From the NCBI GenBank assembly GCA_022574185.1, contig JACZSM010000031.1, positions 1-32,294 on the forward strand: a stretch of 32,294 bases of DNA. The letters run 5' to 3'. The notes beneath the pieces are model-generated. The model was not told the origin of the DNA and did not search any database. It was given only the letters and a program-made list of their open reading frames with translations. The position numbers were made by a program, and so were the translations under genes. Below, piece by piece: positions 9,015 to 15,947 of this stretch. The stretch's first letter is position 1, and each line of letters starts with the position of its first letter. The stretch comes from Pseudomonadota bacterium. Its GTDB lineage: Bacteria > Pseudomonadota > Gammaproteobacteria > Steroidobacterales > Woeseiaceae.

Positions 9015-10166
9015 TCAGACCTGTTCGAGCGCTGTTTCAAGCGCGCTGATCAGGTCATCCGTATCTTCCAGGCCGACCGATGCACGCACGAGACCGTCAA
9101 TGATGCCAACGCGATCTCTTTCGGCCTTCTCGACGTCAGCATGCGTCATCGTAACCGGGTGCGTAATCAGCGATTCGACCGAACCGAGGTTTTCGGCCAG
9201 GGTCCAGACCTCGATGCTATCCATGAGTTTCTTGCCTGCTGCAAGTCCGCCCTTGACCTCGAACCAGAGCATTGCACCGTAGCCGCTAGCCTGCCGGGTC
9301 GCGAGCTCATATTGCGGAAATGATTCCAGACCGGGATACCGGACCTGTTGCACCTTGGGATGGGCCTCGAGAAAAGTAGCAATTTCCATGGCGCTGGCCG
9401 ACTGGTAGTCCATTCGAACAGACAGCGTCTTACATCCTTGCAATGTCAGCCATGCAACTTGCGGCGACATGATGGTGCCAGTGCTGTTCTGGATAAAACG
9501 CACGGCTTCCGCGTGCTCGTCATTATTGCAGATGACGGCGCCGCCGATCGTTGCGTTATGGCCGTCCATGTACTTGGTGGTGCTGTGAATCGAGATATCA
9601 GCACCGAGCTCGAACGGCAGTTGGTAGTAGGGCGTCAGGAACGTATTGTCGACGGCGTGCACCGCGCCGGCTTGTTTCGAAATTTCGGAGATCGCGGCGA
9701 TGTCCGAGCATTTCATGGTCGGATTGGCCGGGGTCTCGGTCAGAATCAGTTGCGTATTGTCACGCACCGCGGCAGCCACATCGTCGGCGTTGGCCGTGTC
9801 CGCGAAAGTGAAATCGATGCCAAAGCGATTCAGGATCTTGGTGCAGAGCCGGTACGTTCCGCCGTAAGCGACGTCCGATACGATCGCGTGATCGCCGGCA
9901 TTCAGAAACGCGAGCATCACGGCGTGAATGGCGCTCATCCCGGTGCCAAAGCACGCGCATTCCACGCCGCCTTCGAGATCGGCAAGCTTTAGCTCGAGTG
10001 CCTGGACCGTTGGATTGGCGGAGCGCGAGTAGGAGTAGCCCTTGCTCAGGTACTCGTCGACGGATGGCTGCACGTAGGTCGTGGTTTGGTGGATCGGCGT
10101 CAGGATCGCGCCGGTCGTCGGATCCGGCGTGACGCCCGCATGAATTTGCCTGGTTCTGAAGCCCAT
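9015..10166 (-). CDS. Trans-sulfuration PLP enzyme (cystathionine gamma-synthase/lyase type)
   Basis: This 383-residue PLP enzyme belongs to the same superfamily as its neighbour MetY but to the shorter MetB/cystathionine gamma-lyase branch. Key stretches are GAILTPIHQTTTYVQPS (19-35), YSYSRSANPTVQALE (44-58), VDNTFLTPY (172-180, Asp173 contacting the PLP ring nitrogen) and HSTTKYMDGHNA (194-205, Lys198 as the PLP lysine). The C-terminus has the usual SLI-HP-MTHA block. Either synthesis of cystathionine from acylhomoserine and cysteine, or cystathionine/methionine cleavage, is possible; the branch cannot be fixed by eye. Placement 48 bases after metA favours cystathionine synthase or direct O-succinylhomoserine sulfhydrylase. 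No clear methionine gamma-lyase signature was seen. Confidence 0.88.
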   Translation of the reverse strand: MGFRTRQIHAGVTPDPTTGAILTPIHQTTTYVQPSVDEYLSKGYSYSRSANPTVQALELKLADLEGGVECACFGTGMSAIHAVMLAFLNAGDHAIVSDVAYGGTYRLCTKILNRFGIDFTFADTANADDVAAAVRDNTQLILTETPANPTMKCSDIAAISEISKQAGAVHAVDNTFLTPYYQLPFELGADISIHSTTKYMDGHNATIGGAVICNNDEHAEAVRFIQNSTGTIMSPQVAWLTLQGCKTLSVRMDYQSASAMEIATFLEAHPKVQQVRYPGLESFPQYELATRQASGYGAMLWFEVKGGLAAGKKLMDSIEVWTLAENLGSVESLITHPVTMTHADVEKAERDRVGIIDGLVRASVGLEDTDDLISALETALEQV

Positions 10167-10214
10167 AAATCTTGTCCTGTCTGAGAGCTAATCTGCCGCC
10201 TGCAAGACAGCCGA

Positions 10215-11282
10215 TCATACATGCAAGAGGGGGTTGTTGGGGTCCACGCCGGGCATAAACTGTTCACGTCGATCGAGGTTAGTCAGTTGGTAAACGAGTC
10301 CGAGCCAGTTGTTGATGATAGCCTTGCCCGTGTCGCCCCAGGTATTGTCGGCATGTAATTTGAGTTCGGCTTCCGGAAACTCGAGTTCCGTATCGCCTTT
10401 AGCTCTGGCCGCAATCGCCCGTTCGATGTGCGCGGCGGCGATCGTCTCACCTGCCGCCGTTAGATAGTTCTCGGGAATGCGCGGCACGGCCTCTCGCTCT
10501 CCATGCAGGTAGCGAAAGACTTCGCGTTTGCATTCTTTCAACAGGCTGATGGCTGCATATTCAGGATGGCCCTGGAAGTAGATGATGCGAAATCGATCCG
10601 GACTGACGGCAAGGAGCACACCGACGTCGTCACTCTCCGCGAGCACGGTTATCCCGGCAGCCTCGAACTGCTCTCGCGACACGTCGTTGTATCGTGAATG
10701 CGGCGCATCGAAGCGCGTGTTGACGTCGCGGAGCAGGGGATGATCGGGTTGGGTGACCCTGTGGCTGTATACACCCCATTGCTTGCGCGATAAATGCCGG
10801 CGGTCGATACCGTGATAGTGCTTGACCAGCGCGTGCGTCGCCAGGCATGAACAAAATATCGACGCGACGTTGTTCTCCGCCCAGCGAACGATGTTGATGA
10901 GCGGCTCCCAGAACGGTTCCTGAACCAATGACGGGGTGATGACGTTGGCGCCGGTGATGATCAATGCATCCAGCCCCTGTTCGGCGAGTTCCTCGAATTT
11001 GAAATAGTGCCGGCGAATATGTTCCTCGGCCTTCTCGCTGCGATTTAATTCAGGTATCGAGAACGGGTAGACGTAGAATTGCGCGATCGGATTGCTACTG
11101 CCGACGAGGCGTATGAATTGTCGTTCGGTCGCGGTCAGGGCGGCGTCGGGCATCATGTTCAGGAAACCGATGTGCAGTTCCCGGATGTCCTGCTCGCGGG
11201 CCCGATCGAGCGACAATACGACCTGGCCGCGGTCACGCAGTACGCCGAAGGTCGGTAGGTCGTTGTGGGCGACGAGGGGCAT
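10215..11282 (-). CDS. metA: Homoserine O-acyltransferase, MetA family
   Basis: This 355-residue MetA-family enzyme activates homoserine with an acyl group from acyl-CoA, the first committed step of methionine synthesis. Motifs are IGFLNMMPDAALTATERQF (38-56), ITGANVI (109-115), CSCLATHA (144-151), GVYSHRV, APHSRYNDV and QGHPEYA. Ungapped alignment from memory with E. coli MetA puts Cys146 at the catalytic Cys142 and the HPE motif at His235/Glu237. The position that selects succinyl (Gly111 in E. coli) or acetyl (Glu) donors is Ile115 here, so the acyl donor is uncertain. It starts 5 bases after the acetylpolyamine amidohydrolase stop, so the two are probably translationally coupled. The sulfhydrylase-type genes follow, which fits a supply role. 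Confidence 0.9.
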   Translation of the reverse strand: MPLVAHNDLPTFGVLRDRGQVVLSLDRAREQDIRELHIGFLNMMPDAALTATERQFIRLVGSSNPIAQFYVYPFSIPELNRSEKAEEHIRRHYFKFEELAEQGLDALIITGANVITPSLVQEPFWEPLINIVRWAENNVASIFCSCLATHALVKHYHGIDRRHLSRKQWGVYSHRVTQPDHPLLRDVNTRFDAPHSRYNDVSREQFEAAGITVLAESDDVGVLLAVSPDRFRIIYFQGHPEYAAISLLKECKREVFRYLHGEREAVPRIPENYLTAAGETIAAAHIERAIAARAKGDTELEFPEAELKLHADNTWGDTGKAIINNWLGLVYQLTNLDRREQFMPGVDPNNPLLHV

Positions 11283-11287
11283 AGCAG

Positions 11288-12313
11288 TCAGCCAATAAAT
11301 CCGATCAATACATTGGAAACGTTTGTGCCGATATCTGCAATAGCGTATCCACCCTCGAGCACGAATAGCGTCGGCAGACCAAGGCTCGCGATGCGACGAC
11401 CGACAGTCAGGAAGTCATCCTTCGTCAATCGAAACTGGGATATGGGATCCCCTTCATAAGTGTCGACGCCGAGCGACACGACGACGTAGTCTGGTGAATA
11501 CTCCGCGATCAGTTGTCGGCCTTTGTCGAGGGCAGTGAACCAGCTTGCCGCGCTGCTCTGCCAGCGTAGCGGAAAATTTGCATTGCAGCCTTCACCCGCG
11601 CCAGTGCCACACTCATCAGCGCGGCCGAGAAAGTAGGGGTATTCCTGATCCGGATCTCCGTGGATGGATACAAACAGCACATCGTCCCGATCATAGAATA
11701 TCGACTGCGTACCGTTGCCGTGGTGATAATCTACATCGAGTATTGCGACTCGCTTTGCGCCCTGATCCAGCAGGTATTGCGCGGCTATCGCGGCGTTGTT
11801 GAGAAAACAATAGCCGCCGTAGTAATCGCTGGCCGCATGATGGCCGGGCGGCCGGCACAGGGAAAATACGCGCCGCTCACCGCCGCGCAGTTTTGCGGCG
11901 CCGGTCAGGGCGACGTTCGCCGCGGCAGTAATAGCGCGCCATGTGCCTGCGGTTATCGGCGTGCCCGCGTCAAACGAGAAATAGGAAAGTTTACCGTCGA
12001 TGTGTTGCGGTTCTATCTGGCGCATGCCGCGCACGGCCCAGACCAGGGGCAACGCGTCACAGTCCCGTCCCTCCGCAGCCCAAAGGCCCCAAGCCTTCTG
12101 CAGGAAATCGACAAAGCGGGCGTCGTGCACACGGCGTATTGGATCGAGGCCAAAATCGTCAGGTGTAATGATGTCGCCGATCGCGGCCTTTTCGATGCCT
12201 TCGAGAACCAGATCGGCTCGCTCCGGACGTTCAAAGCACGGCTGCAGCTCGCCATCGTTGAGCTCGAACTGGCCGCTGTGCAATCTATGATCGTCGCTAT
12301 AAATGGTAAGCAT
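11288..12313 (-). CDS. Acetylpolyamine amidohydrolase, histone-deacetylase fold
   Basis: This is a class II HDAC-fold zinc deacetylase. From the ATG at 12313 it is exactly 341 residues, as I recall for Mycoplana ramosa acetylpolyamine amidohydrolase, and the N-terminus (YSDDHRL, PCFERPERA) resembles that enzyme. Active-site residues fall at the same numbers: His158/His159 (PPGHHA), Asp195 and His197 (ILDVDYHHGNG), Asp284 (LGVDTYEGDP) and Tyr323 (LEGGY). It should remove acetyl groups from acetylated polyamines in the cytoplasm. The frame opens further upstream to 12382. However, a strong GGAGGGGAG ribosome site (12320-12328) sits 6 bases before 12313, and the longer start would overlap the likely promoter. 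It heads the methionine/acyl-CoA run and diverges from an aminotransferase that could use freed amines. Confidence 0.9.
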   Translation of the reverse strand: MLTIYSDDHRLHSGQFELNDGELQPCFERPERADLVLEGIEKAAIGDIITPDDFGLDPIRRVHDARFVDFLQKAWGLWAAEGRDCDALPLVWAVRGMRQIEPQHIDGKLSYFSFDAGTPITAGTWRAITAAANVALTGAAKLRGGERRVFSLCRPPGHHAASDYYGGYCFLNNAAIAAQYLLDQGAKRVAILDVDYHHGNGTQSIFYDRDDVLFVSIHGDPDQEYPYFLGRADECGTGAGEGCNANFPLRWQSSAASWFTALDKGRQLIAEYSPDYVVVSLGVDTYEGDPISQFRLTKDDFLTVGRRIASLGLPTLFVLEGGYAIADIGTNVSNVLIGFIG

Positions 12314-12353
12314 GCCGATCTCCCCTCCGAGGCGAACCAAGAATTCCTGTCCA

Positions 12354-12382
12354 TATGTATAGAGAGATGTTCGGCGGGTCAA
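12354..12382 (-). promoter_or_regulatory. Candidate sigma-70 promoter for the minus-strand run
   Basis: On the minus strand TTGACC (12377-12382) and TACATA (12354-12359) are separated by 17 bases; an overlapping TATACA gives 15. Transcription would start near 12347, about 35 bases before the amidohydrolase ATG at 12313. The site lies in the 109-base divergent gap shared with the plus-strand aminotransferase gene. It is a pattern match only. Confidence 0.4.
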
Positions 12383-12422
12383 TGTTCTTTATTATTGGCA
12401 AGTCAATCTTAAGGAGTGGAAA

Positions 12423-13709
12423 ATGGCATCGGATTTTGAAAATCTGCTGACAAGACGGCAGAAGTTGCTTGGTACGACATACCAGTTATTTTACGATGAC
12501 CCGGTGCACATCGTGCGCGGTGAGGGCGTATGGCTTTACGATGCCAGCGGCCGCAAGTACCTCGACATGTACAACAACGTGCCGCACGTTGGTCATTGCC
12601 ATCCGCATGTCGTGGACGCGATTTGCGAACAGGCACGAACACTGAATACGCACACGCGCTACCTGCACGAGAACATCCTCGATTACGCGGAGCGACTGGT
12701 CGATAAGTTTCCTGCAGCTCTCGATACAGCAATATTCTGTTGCACGGGCAGCGAAGCGAGTGAGTTGGCATTGCGAATTGCAAGGACAGCTACCGGCGGA
12801 ACCGGAGTGATCGTCACCGACTTCGCTTACCACGGAAATTCTCAGGCTTGCGACGACATCGACTCGGAGGAAAACCGGCTCGACGCGCTTCCTGACCATG
12901 TGGCAACGGTACCGACACCCGATTGCTATCGCGGCGAGCATCGTGGTGAAGACGCTGGCGAGCGATACGCCGAATACATTCGCGATGCCCTGGAGTTGCT
13001 TGATTCCCGCGGCATAAAACCGGCCGCGTTTATCGTCGACACAATCATGTCCAGTGGCGGAGTCATGGTGCCGCCGCCGGCTTACCTGAGCACTGCCGCC
13101 GCGATCGTCAGGGAAGCAGGTGCGTTGTTCATTGCGGACGAGGTACAGCCCGGGTTCGGCCGCATGGGCAAGCATTTCTGGGGCTTTGAGGTCGATGAAT
13201 TTGTCCCTGACATCGTTACTTTGGGCAAGCCAATGGGCAACGGCCACCCGATAGCTGGCGTGGTTGTCCGGCGCGAGCTGCTCGCGGGGCTCGCGAAGTC
13301 GAGTGGATATTTCAATACCTTTGGCGGCAACCCCGTTTCCTGTGCGGCGGCCAGCGCCGTTCTCGATGTGATCGAGGACGAGGGCCTGCAGCAGAATGCG
13401 CTCGAGGTTGGCCAGCATTTGGTGGACGGTCTGTGGAAGCTCGCCGAAAAACACGAGTGTATCGGTGACGTTCGGGGCACTGGCTTGTTTCTAGGCCTTG
13501 AACTCGTATCCGATCGTGAGCGGCGAACACCTGCTATCGAGCTGACGTCGATGGTTGTGAACGACTTGCGCAATCGAGGTGTCCTGACGGGAACGACTGG
13601 CACGCACGACAATCTTGTGAAATTACGCTCGCCAATGGTGTTGAGTAGAGATGACGCTGACTACATGCTGGGAATTCTTGATGAATCACTGGGGCACGTG
13701 ACCCTATAG
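12423..13709 (+). CDS. Class III PLP-dependent aminotransferase (AGXT2/phospholyase-like)
   Basis: This 428-residue fold-type I class III aminotransferase has GVWLYDASGRKYLDMYNN (35-52), VGHCHPHVV (56-64), the PLP-phosphate loop CCTGSEASELA (106-116), IADEVQPGFGR (237-247, Asp240 holding the PLP nitrogen) and TLGKPMGNGHP (266-276, Lys269 binding PLP). The NNVPHVGHCHP stretch and overall look recall AGXT2-like enzymes and amino-alcohol phospho-lyases. Family members transfer amino groups from omega-amines or amino acids to keto acids, or eliminate phosphate. A good ribosome site (AAGGAG, about 6 bases before ATG) is present. It diverges from the acetylpolyamine amidohydrolase gene, so a diamine or polyamine substrate is plausible but not shown by the residues. 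A 14-base-loop hairpin follows the stop. Confidence 0.9.
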   Translation: MASDFENLLTRRQKLLGTTYQLFYDDPVHIVRGEGVWLYDASGRKYLDMYNNVPHVGHCHPHVVDAICEQARTLNTHTRYLHENILDYAERLVDKFPAALDTAIFCCTGSEASELALRIARTATGGTGVIVTDFAYHGNSQACDDIDSEENRLDALPDHVATVPTPDCYRGEHRGEDAGERYAEYIRDALELLDSRGIKPAAFIVDTIMSSGGVMVPPPAYLSTAAAIVREAGALFIADEVQPGFGRMGKHFWGFEVDEFVPDIVTLGKPMGNGHPIAGVVVRRELLAGLAKSSGYFNTFGGNPVSCAAASAVLDVIEDEGLQQNALEVGQHLVDGLWKLAEKHECIGDVRGTGLFLGLELVSDRERRTPAIELTSMVVNDLRNRGVLTGTTGTHDNLVKLRSPMVLSRDDADYMLGILDESLGHVTL

Positions 13710-13735
13710 GCTGGGTGGTTCGATATGTGAGGCCG

Positions 13736-13771
13736 GTCACGGCAGGGACTCGCTTGTGCGCCTACCGTGAC
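13736..13771 (+). terminator. Hairpin after the aminotransferase gene
   Basis: GTCACGGCAGG (13736-13746) pairs with CCTACCGTGAC (13761-13771) over 11 positions with one mismatch or G-U pair, leaving a 14-base loop. There is no run of T after it, so an intrinsic terminator is uncertain. It could instead be an operator or leader element for the CigR-like gene starting 27 bases later. Confidence 0.35.
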
Positions 13772-13797
13772 TATTGCTGTGCAGGAAGGTGATAACG

Positions 13798-14187
13798 ATG
13801 GGAAAGCAATTGTTTGCTATAGCGGTTCTGGTGACAGCGGCGGTTTTTGGCAGCGCCTCGACATCGGCTGGTGAAATCGGTATCGGCGTCGTCTTCAGCG
13901 ACGGCGAGATATCAGTTATTCGCGCCTATTATCGGGACCATACGGCACGGCCTGCGGCCAAGGGCAAACGCGGTAAATCTCTGCCACCGGGTATTCTGAA
14001 GAATCTGCAGCGCGGTAAGTCTTTGCCGCCAGGCATTGCCAAGCAAGTTCTTCCTACAGGACTTATTGATCTGCTGCCTCCGGCACCGCGAGGCTATAAG
14101 CGCATGGAAGTATCCGGCAAGGTGCTGCTCGTCGAGATTGCGACTCACATCATTCACGATATCCTTGAGGACCTGATCCTCAACTGA
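13798..14187 (+). CDS. CigR-like small exported protein
   Basis: This 129-residue exported protein has a signal peptide (MGKQLFAIAVL start, cleavage near TSAGE). The mature part contains two near-identical copies of GKSLPPGI separated by a short linker, then LPPAPRGYKRMEVSGKVLLVEIATHIIHDIL. That order of paired Leu-Pro-Pro-Gly motifs, a PPxxxGY motif and a hydrophobic valine/isoleucine tail is the pattern of the CigR/RcnB-type periplasmic family. Its biochemical role is poorly known; CigR itself is a Salmonella anti-virulence protein. I chose the ATG at 13798 because AGGAAGG lies 8-12 bases upstream. An upstream TTG would put charged residues before the signal peptide. Neighbours give no further clue. 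Confidence 0.75.
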   Translation: MGKQLFAIAVLVTAAVFGSASTSAGEIGIGVVFSDGEISVIRAYYRDHTARPAAKGKRGKSLPPGILKNLQRGKSLPPGIAKQVLPTGLIDLLPPAPRGYKRMEVSGKVLLVEIATHIIHDILEDLILN

Positions 14188-14223
14188 CCGGACGTTGTGC
14201 TACACGTCGGGTAGAATCCCGAC

Positions 14224-15012
14224 ATGTTCAAGCACATTCACATTGTTGCCTGTTCACCGCGCAGCGGTACGACGCTGCTGCATGAGGCGATGGTGACGTG
14301 TTTTCGGGTCGACAAGCATTACGATCATGAGGTTCGCTTCAACCTGGTGTCTGCCGATAACAACGATTTGCTCATCACCAAGCGGCCTAAAGACACAATG
14401 TACATGCCAGCGGTTATCGATGCGGATCCAGAGCTCTATGTAATTTACGTGTTACGCGACCCGCGTGATGTGATTGTCAGTCGTCACGCCAAAGATAAGG
14501 ATATGTATTACTCCAATATCAGGCTCTGGCGCGAAATGCATAATTTTGCAAAGTCGATGGTTGGCAACGAGCGGTTCCTGCAGGTCAGGTACGAGGACTT
14601 TGTGACCAGTCCGGACACCACCCAGGACAAGATTGCTGCGACGTTTCCATGGCTGAAGAGGATTCATGATTTTTCGAGTTACCACGAGCATGCGCAGGTG
14701 TCAGATAAGTCCGTTAAAGCAATGCGCGGTGTCCGGCCCATAGCGCCGGCGAGCATCGGCGTATGGCGGCAGCACTTGGGTAGAATCAAGGGTCAGCAGA
14801 TGATCCACGGATCCCTGACGCCGCAGTTAATTGAGTGTGGCTATGAGTCATCGGCTGCGTGGGAGCAGGTGCTGGAGACCGTCGAGCCGGATTTTTCTAG
14901 AAGTCGTTATCCAGAAAAAGTATACTTCTGGTCGAGAATTTCCCAACATATCAATGCGTTGCGCAAAGTCGCGATGTATAAACGCCTGCGCCGACCGACG
15001 GCAGCGGAGTAG
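14224..15012 (+). CDS. Sulfotransferase-family protein
   Basis: This 262-residue protein has the PAPS-dependent sulfotransferase fold. The 5'-phosphosulfate loop is PRSGTTLLHE (12-21), the 3'-phosphate motif is VLRDPRDVIVSRHAKD (77-92), and RYEDF follows near 122-126. There is no signal peptide or membrane segment, so it is cytosolic. It would transfer sulfate from PAPS onto a carbohydrate or other hydroxyl acceptor. It lies 3 bases before a glycosyltransferase gene, with an O-acyltransferase after that, which suggests sulfation of a surface glycan or glycolipid. A 6-base-pair hairpin (GTCGGG/CCCGAC, 14206-14223) ends directly at the ATG and might affect translation. The acceptor is unknown. 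Confidence 0.85.
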   Translation: MFKHIHIVACSPRSGTTLLHEAMVTCFRVDKHYDHEVRFNLVSADNNDLLITKRPKDTMYMPAVIDADPELYVIYVLRDPRDVIVSRHAKDKDMYYSNIRLWREMHNFAKSMVGNERFLQVRYEDFVTSPDTTQDKIAATFPWLKRIHDFSSYHEHAQVSDKSVKAMRGVRPIAPASIGVWRQHLGRIKGQQMIHGSLTPQLIECGYESSAAWEQVLETVEPDFSRSRYPEKVYFWSRISQHINALRKVAMYKRLRRPTAAE

Positions 15013-15015
15013 TCA

Positions 15016-15900
15016 ATGTCAGGGCTCAGTGAGTCAGTCCTCAGTCTTTTTTACCGAATTGCCGCATCGGGTTTCCTGCCGGTCTCCTGGTTTCGCGAAG
15101 TCGATCCCGCGACGGTCAATAAGGCGAAGAAAACCGGCAAGCTGAACCTGGAAATCGTCAGTCATTGCTGGCGATACGGACATTTCCTGACCTACCAGCT
15201 CAGCTCACTCGTCAATCATCGCACCGATAAGTTCGATATCACGATGACGGTATTTCATGTGCCGGAGGACGAGGCGGTCACGCGAGTGCTCGAATACTTT
15301 GGGCGCATGGAAGTGCCCGGTATTATCTGGAACTGGCAGCCGCTGCCGAAAGAGAAATTGTTTCGCCGCAGCATAGGCAGAAACCTTGCTGCAAAGGATA
15401 CACAGGCCGACTGGATCTGGTTCACCGATGCCGACATCATCTTTCATGAGAATTGTCTCGATACGCTGGCGGATTTGTTGCAAGGTCGGGATGATGGACT
15501 GGTGCATCCGAATATCGGCCTGGGAACGTCGCTATTGCCTGAAGATGATGCAATCCTGAACAAAGGTCGCGAAGGTCCTACATTGCTGGAAATTCCGATC
15601 GAACAATTTAAACCCTATGGTGGGCCGCGCAAGAAAGCCAAGGGTCCGCATCAGATTACGCACGGCGACATCGCTCGTGCCTGCGGTTATTGTGATTCCA
15701 TTGGCTATTATCAGACGCCCGCCGAGCGCTGGATGAAAACGTATGAGGATCGGGCGTTTCGCTGGTTGATCGGTACACACGGTACCCCGCTCGACATTCC
15801 GAACGTGTGTCAGATTCGTCACATCGTCAAAGGCCGATACAAAAAGGATTCCCGGATCACGCGGATTCGCAAATTTATCCGCAAGAGCCAGGACCACTAG
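15016..15900 (+). CDS. Family 2-like glycosyltransferase (GT-A fold)
   Basis: This 294-residue protein looks like a cytosolic GT-A glycosyltransferase. The start (NLEIVSHCWRYGHFLTYQLSSL, split around 43-64) resembles the first nucleotide-binding strand and helix. The sequence DWIWFTDADIIFHENCLDTL centres on DAD (138-140), the expected metal and nucleotide-sugar motif. A basic C-terminus may lie against the membrane. No membrane segment is seen. It starts 3 bases after the sulfotransferase stop and precedes the O-acyltransferase by 47 bases, so the three form a probable operon that builds and decorates a surface glycan. The sugar donor and acceptor cannot be read from the sequence. Confidence 0.75.
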   Translation: MSGLSESVLSLFYRIAASGFLPVSWFREVDPATVNKAKKTGKLNLEIVSHCWRYGHFLTYQLSSLVNHRTDKFDITMTVFHVPEDEAVTRVLEYFGRMEVPGIIWNWQPLPKEKLFRRSIGRNLAAKDTQADWIWFTDADIIFHENCLDTLADLLQGRDDGLVHPNIGLGTSLLPEDDAILNKGREGPTLLEIPIEQFKPYGGPRKKAKGPHQITHGDIARACGYCDSIGYYQTPAERWMKTYEDRAFRWLIGTHGTPLDIPNVCQIRHIVKGRYKKDSRITRIRKFIRKSQDH

Positions 15901-15947
15901 GTTCCGGCGCCGAGCCGAATTTTGTACGCAATGACGCGAATTTTTCG

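Noticed and set aside
11288..12382. Longer start for the acetylpolyamine amidohydrolase at 12382
   Set aside because: The added residues overlap the candidate promoter and have no family match, while a strong ribosome site and the family-standard length support 12313.
12486..13454. Long open frame (322 codons) on the minus strand inside the aminotransferase gene
   Set aside because: It is antisense to a gene with complete class III motifs. Its translation is low in recognisable motifs and rich in scattered Arg/Cys, as expected for a shadow frame.
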